Below, in pieces: positions 1-5,919 of a DNA stretch of 24,461 bases; positions within the stretch are counted from its first letter, which is position 1, and every line of letters begins with the position of its first letter. The position numbers and the translations under genes were made by a program. The stretch comes from Dactylosporangium sp. AC04546. Its GTDB lineage: Bacteria; Actinomycetota; Actinomycetes; Mycobacteriales; Micromonosporaceae. Below the pieces are notes generated by a model that saw nothing but the letters and a program-made list of their open reading frames with translations, did no database searches and was not told the origin of the DNA. Location of the stretch: NCBI RefSeq assembly GCF_022095675.1, contig NZ_JAHYSG010000151.1, positions 1 to 24,461 of the forward strand, in the 5' to 3' direction.

Positions 1-8
1 GGCTTACA

Positions 9-64
9 AGGCGCGGGGCTTGACGGGCGCGGTGGGCGGCCCGCGAGGCGCGGGGTTCGACGGG
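9..64. repeat. Short imperfect direct repeat, two copies
   Basis: A 19-bp motif at 9-27 recurs at 46-64 with two changes (gcgcggggcttgacggg against gcgcggggttcgacggg), a 37-bp period. Its function is unknown. Confidence 0.5.
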
Positions 65-70
65 GCTCCG

Positions 71-185
71 GGGCGGCTCGTGGGGCGTGAGAGGCACGGG
101 TGCCAATCTCGGGCATGGGCAACGCCATACGACGGGCGTGGCAGGGCGGCTCGTGGGGCGTGAGAGGCACGGTGCCAATCTCGGG
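71..185. repeat. 43-bp direct repeat, two copies, 73-bp period
   Basis: Positions 71-113 and 144-185 are the same sequence apart from one missing G in the second copy. The core reads ggctcgtggggcgtgagagg followed by a tgccaatctcggg tail. The spacer between copies is 30 bp. No gene explains it. The core resembles motifs in the repeat block near 19493-19700. Confidence 0.75.
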
Positions 186-251
186 CTGGACAACGCCCGA
201 GGCCCGGTCGGCGGAGGGCGGCCGCGTCGGCCGGCTCGGACGTCCCGTCCA

Positions 252-281
252 CGCCCGTTCCGAGGTCGCCCGGGACGGGCG
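252..281 (-). terminator. Putative terminator after eccE
   Basis: Arms 252-261 (CGCCCGTTCC) and 272-281 (GGGACGGGCG) pair over 10 bp with one G-T wobble around a 10-nt loop. The hairpin lies 22-51 nt past the eccE stop. It has no T-tract, which is common for high-GC actinobacterial terminators. Confidence 0.4.
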
Positions 282-302
282 CGGCAAAGCGCCGGCCGGG
301 GG

Positions 303-1949
303 TCAGCGGTTCGCGACGTGGCGTTCGTGTTGGGGCCAGGAGAGGTTGGCCCAGCGGATCGACTCGCCGGTGATGACGATCGCCAGCATGTCGGGGCCGA
401 CCTTCGGGAGCCAGGACGCCGACTCGTGCAGGCCCAGGGCCTCGGCGGCGAGGGTGGCCTGGGGCTCGGGGAGGGACTGGAGGAGTACCAGGTCGGACTC
501 GCGCATGGCCTCGACGTCCGAAGGCCTCAGGTGCGGGCGGGCCAGGAGGGTTGTGCGCCACGGGTGGGGCGCGGGTGCCGGGCCGCTGTCGAAGACGACC
601 AGTTGAGGGTGGGTCGACGTTGGTGTCCGGAGGTTGGTGGCGCGGTCGAAGACCGTGATCGAGGTCGGCCCGCCGGGCTGGAGCAGCGGAGCCCAGGCTC
701 TTGCGTCGGTGGACTGGATCACCACTTCCGCGCCCGTTGCGGCTGCTCGGGTGACCAGGAGTCGGGCGCAGCGGAGGGTGGCGATCAGCGTGACCCGGGT
801 CGGTAGCGTGCGGAACAGGCGGATCGGGATCGGGGCGCCGTGGCGGTCGAGGCCGAGTGCCACGCCGTCGCCGCCCAGCACCAGATCCAGCGGGTCGGCG
901 GCGAGAGGACTCTCGGCAGACTCGCCGGACAGAGCCGTCGCCGGGCTGGCCAGCAGGCGGTCGTTGGCGAGCAGGCCGGTCAGGGCGGCAGTTGGGCCAG
1001 TGGCAGCGGCGCCGAAGGGCAGGGTCCTGGCCAGGCCTTCGAGGTGGGTGCCGTCCAGGCGGTGGAGCTTGCCGTCGACCGCCTGCCTCAGGGCCTCCTC
1101 TGCTCGACGTAAAGCTGAACCTGCGCTCGACGGGACGGTCAAGCGGACAGCGGTCTCGACTGCTGGTGAGCGGGATGTGGCTGTCACCGCCAGCGTTGTG
1201 CGCGACGTCGGTAGCGACAGGAGCGCGGCCTGACCCGGCGCCGCCAGGGCGAAGACGGCGTGGGCGTGTGTGCCCAGTTGGACCGCCGAGCGGGTCTCGT
1301 GGAGCGCTGAGTCTGGTGCGTGGTTCGCGGACTCCTCGACGGCCTTCAGGGCCGACGCCGCCGACAGTGGCCGCACCGGGACCTCGGCGCGGTTCAGCTG
1401 CCGGGTCGCGCGGCGGACCGCCGCCAGCAGGGACTGCTCCAGCGTCGCGCGTGTGTAGCCGCCCGATCGGCGGGCCCGGACGGTGAGCAAGACGCGCTGG
1501 CGGGACGGGACCCGGCCGCTGGTCAGTGAGCGGTAGGCGGCGTCCTCCGTCGGGGGCGTGGTCGTGATCAGCAGCTGGAGGCGGATCTCCGGAGCGTCCC
1601 CGGCCGTCGTCGGCAGCAGCGTTGCCAGCGGCGGCAGCGGGGGTAACGGCTCGCTTGCCAACGTCGCCGTGTCGCCCAGCTCCAGGACCGCGGCCAGGCC
1701 GTCTATGTCCTCCAGGACGGCCACCTCCGCGCCGTCCAACCGCGTTGAGGTCAGGGCTCCGCCGGGGTGGAGTTGCCTCAGCAGGGTCGCGGGGTCTGGC
1801 AACGCCGGGCGGCGGCGGGTCAGTGGGCGTGGGGTCAGCAGGGCCGCGGCGAGCGGGACGGCCAGCAGCGGCCAGAGTGAGGCGGCCGCCCACGCTGCCG
1901 CCACGGCGGCCAGCGCCAGCTGGGCTGACACGATCTTTGTCCGCACCAA
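303..1949 (-). CDS. eccE: Type VII secretion protein EccE
   Basis: EccE is a core membrane component of the type VII (ESX) secretion complex and sits at the outer edge of the EccBCDE assembly. The 548-residue product has two closely spaced N-terminal hydrophobic segments (about residues 9-25 and 27-40), then a basic TRRRP stretch and a long soluble region, which is the EccE layout. Divergent eccB and nearby WXG100 and mycP genes support the call. The start is TTG at 1949, with a GGGGGG ribosome site 8 nt upstream (1958-1963). The next codon is GTG (1946) and could be used instead, and a stop codon directly precedes the TTG. The function call rests mainly on topology and neighbourhood, because EccE is a poorly conserved family. 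Confidence 0.8.
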   Translation of the reverse strand: MVRTKIVSAQLALAAVAAAWAAASLWPLLAVPLAAALLTPRPLTRRRPALPDPATLLRQLHPGGALTSTRLDGAEVAVLEDIDGLAAVLELGDTATLASEPLPPLPPLATLLPTTAGDAPEIRLQLLITTTPPTEDAAYRSLTSGRVPSRQRVLLTVRARRSGGYTRATLEQSLLAAVRRATRQLNRAEVPVRPLSAASALKAVEESANHAPDSALHETRSAVQLGTHAHAVFALAAPGQAALLSLPTSRTTLAVTATSRSPAVETAVRLTVPSSAGSALRRAEEALRQAVDGKLHRLDGTHLEGLARTLPFGAAATGPTAALTGLLANDRLLASPATALSGESAESPLAADPLDLVLGGDGVALGLDRHGAPIPIRLFRTLPTRVTLIATLRCARLLVTRAAATGAEVVIQSTDARAWAPLLQPGGPTSITVFDRATNLRTPTSTHPQLVVFDSGPAPAPHPWRTTLLARPHLRPSDVEAMRESDLVLLQSLPEPQATLAAEALGLHESASWLPKVGPDMLAIVITGESIRWANLSWPQHERHVANR

Positions 1950-1982
1950 TTACATCGCCCCCCACCGATGTCTTTCGCGGCC

Positions 1983-1989
1983 TATCGTA
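1983..1989. promoter_or_regulatory. Symmetric bidirectional -10 element, eccE/eccB
   Basis: TATCGTA reads as TATCGT on the plus strand (1983-1988) and TACGAT on the minus strand (1989-1984), so both genes could use the same -10 bases. Predicted leaders are about 26 nt (eccB) and 28 nt (eccE), each long enough for the visible ribosome site. No good -35 box is seen on either side. Confidence 0.45.
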
Positions 1990-2020
1990 TGTCCCCGGTA
2001 CGACATTTTCGGAGGGCCGG

Positions 2021-3037
2021 ATGGCGGTGCGGCAGGAGCACGTGCAGTCGTACCAGTTCGGGGTGCAGCGGGTCGTCGCCGCGCTCGTTGCCAAAGAGAC
2101 CGACCCCGCGCAGCCTCCCTTTCGGCGGCTTGCCGGGGCCACGCTGGTCGGGGTCCTGCTGGCCGCCCTCGGCGTCGGCGGGGCGGCCGCCTATGCCCTG
2201 CTGCGGCCGGGCGACACGAGCAACTGGCGGGACGACAAGGCGCTCATCGTCGAGCAGGAGTCCGGGGCGCTGTTCGTGTACCGCGAGCCCCATCTCCATC
2301 CCGTGCTCAACCAGGCGTCCGCGTTGCTGTTGCTCAACACGCCCGACGCGCGCACCGTCACGGTCAGCCGGGCGCGGCTGAGGGGTGCGCCGCGCGGGGC
2401 TGTGCTCGGCATCCCGGGGGCGCCGGCCTCGTTGCCGCCGAAGGACAAGCTGCGTGGCGAGCCGTGGATGGTGTGCTCGACGCCCGGCGGGTCGGTGCTC
2501 TTCATCGGGAGCCGGCCGGGGAAGGGGCAGCCGCTCGGCGAGCGTGGGGTGCTCGCGACGAGTTCGGCGCATCAGGTGTACCTCATCTGGCGCAACCAGA
2601 AGCATCTCGTGCGTCAGCCGGACACCCGTGCGCAGGTCAGTGTCGCGCAGGCCGTCCTGCACGCGATTCCGTCCGGGGCGGACGCCGACAGTGTGGTGCC
2701 AGCGATCCTGGACGATCCCCCGGCGACGATGTGCGTCGATGACGAGGTGACGATGGGGGTCAAGCTTCCCGACGTCTCCAACGGCGTGTCCACGGCCGGG
2801 GGTGCGCTCGCTGACACCGTCGTCGTGCCGCCCGGCGGCGGGGCGCTGGTGCGCACCGACACCGGGGTGCTCAGCCTGGTCACCGACCTCGGGCGGCGGC
2901 ATGCCGTGCCGGACGAAGGCGTGCTGCCCGTGCTCGGGTACGCCGGTGCGGAGCCCGTCACCGTGCCCGCGGCGCTGCTCGGGCTGCTGCCGGCCGGGCC
3001 GGCGCTCGATCCCGTCGTGGCCGGCCGGTCTCAGTAG
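2021..3037 (+). CDS. eccB: Type VII secretion protein EccB, short form
   Basis: EccB is a core type VII component: a single-pass membrane protein with a large extracytoplasmic domain. The 338-residue product shows the family layout: a short N-terminal cytoplasmic helix (residues 1-37, including SYQFGVQRVVAALV), one membrane helix (about 38-62), then the extracytoplasmic part with SGALFV, HPVLNQASALLLL and GIPGAP, and cysteines C152 and C238 matching the family's disulfide pair. The start is ATG at 2021 with GGAGGG at 2011-2016. Family members are usually about 450-510 residues. Here the sequence passes directly from the HAIPSG motif (214-219) to the region around C238, so roughly 100 residues of the central domain appear to be missing. 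The reading frame is intact. The end overlaps the convergent methyltransferase gene by 7 bp. Confidence 0.9.
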   Translation: MAVRQEHVQSYQFGVQRVVAALVAKETDPAQPPFRRLAGATLVGVLLAALGVGGAAAYALLRPGDTSNWRDDKALIVEQESGALFVYREPHLHPVLNQASALLLLNTPDARTVTVSRARLRGAPRGAVLGIPGAPASLPPKDKLRGEPWMVCSTPGGSVLFIGSRPGKGQPLGERGVLATSSAHQVYLIWRNQKHLVRQPDTRAQVSVAQAVLHAIPSGADADSVVPAILDDPPATMCVDDEVTMGVKLPDVSNGVSTAGGALADTVVVPPGGGALVRTDTGVLSLVTDLGRRHAVPDEGVLPVLGYAGAEPVTVPAALLGLLPAGPALDPVVAGRSQ

Positions 3038-3828
3038 TTGGTCAGGACCAGATCCGCTGACACACGGGCAGATGCACGGAGGTTGATGTCCCGTCGCGTC
3101 GCCATCCGCACGGCCGTGAAGTCCTGGTAGATGCGGCGGGTGGCGTCCGTGTCGCTGTTGGTCATGGTCAGGAGCACGCCGCGCGCCGAGGCCTCGCGCA
3201 TCGCGTCGGCCAGGCGCTCGTGGTCGGTCTCGTGGAACTGACCCGGTGTGTACCGCTTGAAGTCCGCGAATCCGCCCTCCGGCAGGTACGGCGGGTCGAG
3301 AAACACCCAGTCGCCGGCCGTCGCCTCCCGCAGCGGCTCGGTGAAGTCGCAGCCGCGGATGTCGACGCCGATCAACGCCTTGGCGGCCGCGAGCAGTGTC
3401 TCGCGGTTGTAGTACGGGCGGTCGTAGGCGCCGTACGGGACGTTGAAGCCGCCGCGGCGGTTCACCCGCCACAGGCCGCGGAACGCCGTCTTGTTCAGGT
3501 AGATGACCCGCGCGGCGCGGCCGACGTCGTCGAGGTGGTCGGGCTGCTGGGCGCGGACGCGGGCGAACTGCTCCGGCGTGTTGGGCAGGGTGTCGAGGCG
3601 CGCCATGACCGCCTCGGGGTCGGCGGCGACGGCGCGGAAGCAGGCCACCAGCTCGGGGTTGGCGTCGGAGAGCACGGCCTTCCCCGGGCGCAGCTCGAAG
3701 AACACGGCCGCGCTGCCCATGAACGGCTCCCAGTAGCGGCCGGTGAACGGGGGCGCCATCGCCACCAGGCGGGCCGCGTAGCGGGTCTTCCCGCCGGCCC
3801 ACTTGATGAACGACCGGCCCTCCGCCAC
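3031..3828 (-). CDS. D12-class DNA adenine N6-methyltransferase (Dam-like), orphan
   Basis: The product transfers a methyl group from S-adenosylmethionine to adenine N6 in DNA. Its 265 residues carry the D12-class motifs in order: IKWAGGKTRYAARL (residues 8-21), the EPFMGSAAVFF S-adenosylmethionine-binding motif (34-44), a variable target-recognition segment (about 105-165) and catalytic DPPY (178-181). Length is normal for Dam/DpnM-type enzymes. GATC is the usual target of this class, but the specificity cannot be read from sequence. No restriction endonuclease is adjacent, so it looks like a solitary enzyme. The start is GTG at 3828. A TAGGAT box 6 nt upstream can serve as a leaderless -10, and the AGGA inside it could instead act as a ribosome site. 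It lies between core type VII genes and its stop overlaps eccB. Confidence 0.88.
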   Translation of the reverse strand: MAEGRSFIKWAGGKTRYAARLVAMAPPFTGRYWEPFMGSAAVFFELRPGKAVLSDANPELVACFRAVAADPEAVMARLDTLPNTPEQFARVRAQQPDHLDDVGRAARVIYLNKTAFRGLWRVNRRGGFNVPYGAYDRPYYNRETLLAAAKALIGVDIRGCDFTEPLREATAGDWVFLDPPYLPEGGFADFKRYTPGQFHETDHERLADAMREASARGVLLTMTNSDTDATRRIYQDFTAVRMATRRDINLRASARVSADLVLTNY

Positions 3829-3834
3829 GCCGCC

Positions 3835-3840
3835 ATCCTA
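3835..3840 (-). promoter_or_regulatory. Putative -10 box of the methyltransferase gene
   Basis: TAGGAT on the minus strand lies 6 nt before the GTG start, fitting a leaderless transcript. The embedded AGGA is also correctly spaced for ribosome binding, so the two readings compete. Confidence 0.35.
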
Positions 3841-3890
3841 AGTTATCCACAGGCTCGGAAAGGGTCTGGTGAGTGCGCGGCTACGGCCAG

Positions 3891-3896
3891 TACGGT
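3891..3896 (+). promoter_or_regulatory. Possible -10 box for the WXG100 gene pair
   Basis: TACGGT fits the actinobacterial TAnnnT -10 pattern and would give a leader of about 30 nt before the ATG at 3933. No clear -35 box is present, so this is weak. Confidence 0.3.
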
Positions 3897-3932
3897 CCTC
3901 GCATCGATCGGAATCGAGGGATGGGGGTATCG

Positions 3933-4256
3933 ATGGCGCAGACCACACAGGCGCAGCAGGCCGAGCTCAACGCCGCCGCGCAGCGGTTCGAGCAGGTCAA
4001 CGGGGAGCTGCAGGGCATGCTCTCCACGCTCATGCGGGAGCTCGAGGTCACCCGCAGCGGATGGCAGGGGGCCGGTGGGCGGTCGTTCGAGGCCGTCAAG
4101 CAAGCGTGGCGGCTCGACCAGGAGGCGCTCCACAAGAACCTGCTGGAGACCGCGGCCGGGCTCAAGTCCGCGGGGCGGAACTACGCCGCGGCCGACATCG
4201 AGGCCGATGACCGTCTGCGGCGCGTGGCGCGCACCGACCTTTCCGCGCTCGGCTGA
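3933..4256 (+). CDS. WXG100 family secreted protein (first of pair)
   Basis: This is a 107-residue WXG100 (EsxA/EsxB-like) protein. The family forms helical hairpins that are exported as dimers by type VII systems. The turn motif is W44-Q45-G46 within RSGWQGAGG, with amphipathic helices before and after it. The C-terminal helix carries Y84-AAA-D88, the YxxxD/E type VII export signal. An in-frame ATG at 3921 would add four residues. I prefer 3933 because GGGGG (3923-3927) is correctly spaced from it. The second WXG100 gene follows after 14 bp, so the pair is probably one operon and a heterodimer. Confidence 0.92.
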   Translation: MAQTTQAQQAELNAAAQRFEQVNGELQGMLSTLMRELEVTRSGWQGAGGRSFEAVKQAWRLDQEALHKNLLETAAGLKSAGRNYAAADIEADDRLRRVARTDLSALG

Positions 4257-4270
4257 ATCCGGAGGCTGTC

Positions 4271-4570
4271 ATGGACGACATGCTCGTGGTCAACTTCGGC
4301 GCGATGGAGCACGCCGGTCAGTCGATCCAGACCGCGCTCAACACGCTCAACGCGCGGCTCGACGAGGTCTCCCAGCTCGGGCGGCGGCTGACCAGCGGCT
4401 GGCAGGGGGAGGCCCGGGAGGCGTACGCGGCCCGGCAGGCCGGTTGGGAACGCGCCGGGAACGACCTGGCGCTCATGCTCAAGGACATCAAGCTCGCCCT
4501 GGACGAGTCGATGCAGCGGTATCTCGAGACGGAGCACCGCAACCGTCAGCTCTTCCCCGGCGCGCGCTGA
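4271..4570 (+). CDS. WXG100 family secreted protein (second of pair)
   Basis: This 99-residue WXG100 protein is the probable partner of the upstream one. It has W44-Q45-G46 in TSGWQGEAREAY, at exactly the same residue number as its neighbour, and Y84-LET-E88 as a YxxxD/E export motif, again at the same position. Both members therefore carry a tail signal, whereas in well-studied Esx pairs one partner usually provides it. The start is ATG at 4271 with GGAGG at 4261-4265. An alternative ATG lies at 4280. The last 25 bp overlap the convergent mycP gene. It may be structural secretion machinery or a substrate; sequence alone cannot decide. Confidence 0.92.
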   Translation: MDDMLVVNFGAMEHAGQSIQTALNTLNARLDEVSQLGRRLTSGWQGEAREAYAARQAGWERAGNDLALMLKDIKLALDESMQRYLETEHRNRQLFPGAR

Positions 4571-5721
4571 ACGCCGGGGCGCCAGCGGCGGCGCCGGGCC
4601 CGCGGTAGCGCGATCACCGCCGCGACCAGCAGGAGCGTGGCCGCCAGCAGTGCGCCGGCCAGACGGAATGGCCCGGGCGGGCCGACCCCCGCCGCCGGGC
4701 GGGCCGCCGGACCGGCCACCGGCGGTGACCGGGTGCCGGGGCCGGACACCTCCGTCAGCGCCCGCAGCGGGTTGAGCCGGCCGGCGCCGTAGCCCTCGCC
4801 CCAGCCGCCGTCGGCCGTCGCCCGTAGCTGTTCGGCGACCTCGCGGGCCGTGAGCTCGGGGCGGTACTGCAGGAGCAGCGCCGCCGTCGCGGAAACGAAC
4901 GGTGTCGCGAAGCTTGTGCCGTCGCCCGCCCGCAGTCCGGCCGGCGGGACCGTGCTCACGATCCCGGCGCCCGGCGCGACCAGGTCCACGTAGTCCCCGG
5001 CCTGTGACGACGGCAGGCGCTTGCCTGACTCGTCGACAGCGCCGACGCCGATGACCCCGTCGTACGCGGCCGGGTAGGGCACCGGGTTGCCCTCCGCGTA
5101 CCGGTTGCCGGCCGCCGCGACCAGGACCACGTCGTGCGCCACCGCGAAGGCGACGGCCGCGCGGACGGCGGGGTCGTCTCGGTACGACACCAGGGACAGG
5201 TTGATCACACGGGCGCCGCGCTCGACCGCCTCACGGATCGCGGCGGCCAGGTCAGCGGCGGTGCCCCGGCGGCCGGCCGTGGCCCCGTTCTCCAACTCGA
5301 CCAGTTCGCTCACCCGCAGTGCGAGGATCGTCGCTGCCGGTGCCAGACCCCGGAACGCGACCCCGTCCATGGGACGGGCGGCGATGATGCCGGCCACAGC
5401 GGTACCGTGGCCGACGCAATCCAGGCGGGAAAGGCCACCGTCGAGGTGGTCCGGGCCAGGCTCGACGGCGCCGCGCAGCTGGGGGTGCCCGGAGTCCACG
5501 CCGGAGTCGATCACAGCGATTGTCACTCCGTGGCCGTCGGCCAGTCGGTTGAGCGTCCCTTGGTCGTACCGCTGCTGTACCGACGCCGGTCCGGACGGTT
5601 CGGGGCGGCTGGAAGCACTCGGGCAGACGGTGGGGGCGTGTGCGCCAGCGGGTGGGGCCATGAGGCACGAAGCCACGCTGAGCAGGGTCGCCAAACCGGA
5701 CATTCGGCGCCCCCGAGGCAT
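4546..5721 (-). CDS. mycP: Type VII secretion-associated serine protease mycosin
   Basis: Mycosins are membrane-anchored subtilisin-like proteases that stabilise and regulate ESX complexes. The 391-residue product has a signal peptide (residues 1-28, ending PPAGAHA) and a subtilase domain with all catalytic residues: D72 in AVIDSGVD, H105 in GHGTAVAG, oxyanion N206 in AAAGN and S270 in GDGTSFATP. A Pro/Gly-rich linker (about 328-352), one membrane helix (about 353-372) and a basic cytoplasmic tail follow. C33 and C102 may form a disulfide. A TACGAT box lies 6 nt before the ATG at 5721, suggesting a leaderless transcript. An internal ATG (residue 7) is a weaker alternative. It converges on the WXG100 pair with a 25-bp overlap. 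Confidence 0.95.
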   Translation of the reverse strand: MPRGRRMSGLATLLSVASCLMAPPAGAHAPTVCPSASSRPEPSGPASVQQRYDQGTLNRLADGHGVTIAVIDSGVDSGHPQLRGAVEPGPDHLDGGLSRLDCVGHGTAVAGIIAARPMDGVAFRGLAPAATILALRVSELVELENGATAGRRGTAADLAAAIREAVERGARVINLSLVSYRDDPAVRAAVAFAVAHDVVLVAAAGNRYAEGNPVPYPAAYDGVIGVGAVDESGKRLPSSQAGDYVDLVAPGAGIVSTVPPAGLRAGDGTSFATPFVSATAALLLQYRPELTAREVAEQLRATADGGWGEGYGAGRLNPLRALTEVSGPGTRSPPVAGPAARPAAGVGPPGPFRLAGALLAATLLLVAAVIALPRARRRRWRPGVQRAPGKS

Positions 5722-5727
5722 GACCCG

Positions 5728-5733
5728 ATCGTA
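5728..5733 (-). promoter_or_regulatory. Putative -10 box of mycP, leaderless type
   Basis: TACGAT on the minus strand ends 6 nt before the mycP ATG, which would place the transcription start at or next to the start codon. No ribosome-binding site is visible, consistent with leaderless translation. Confidence 0.4.
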
Positions 5734-5788
5734 GGGGCTGGTTCCGCTCCACCACAGACCTCGTGCTGATGCCGCGAATGAGACAGCG

Positions 5789-5873
5789 TTGTGATCCAGC
5801 GCCGGGGGATCGCTATGCTGGCCCGAGCGCTTGCCCGCGTCGCTCCCCTCGAATTGCCGTGGCCATATAGGTT
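5789..5873 (+). promoter_or_regulatory. Candidate promoter region of the giant SseB gene
   Basis: Two candidates lie in the mycP/SseB spacer. TTGTGA (5789-5794) and TATGCT (5814-5819) are separated by 19 bp, slightly long. A lone TAGGTT (5868-5873) would give a leader of about 40 nt. Both are weak. Confidence 0.25.
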
Positions 5874-5919
5874 AGGTTTCGGCGACGCGGCGGTTTCGAG
5901 CCCGACAAGGGGGGTGGCC

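Larger units (their letters stand above)
1..302. other. Gene-free left edge downstream of eccE
   Basis: I see no convincing gene here. The stretch lies beyond the 3' end of eccE. It holds two short direct-repeat pairs and one terminator-like hairpin, listed separately. Open frames run through it on both strands, but they continue antisense to eccE and look like high-GC artefacts. Confidence 0.6.

Noticed and set aside
4..2142. Long minus-strand open frame (712 codons) spanning the left edge and eccE
   Set aside because: It overlaps eccE in another frame and eccB antisense, and its translation is Arg/Pro-rich low-complexity typical of shadow frames in very GC-rich DNA.
3843..3851. TTATCCACA, identical to the classic DnaA box
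   Set aside because: It is a single box, with one other inside a coding gene at 15575-15583. There is no cluster, AT-rich unwinding region or dnaA/dnaN neighbourhood, so no origin is claimed.
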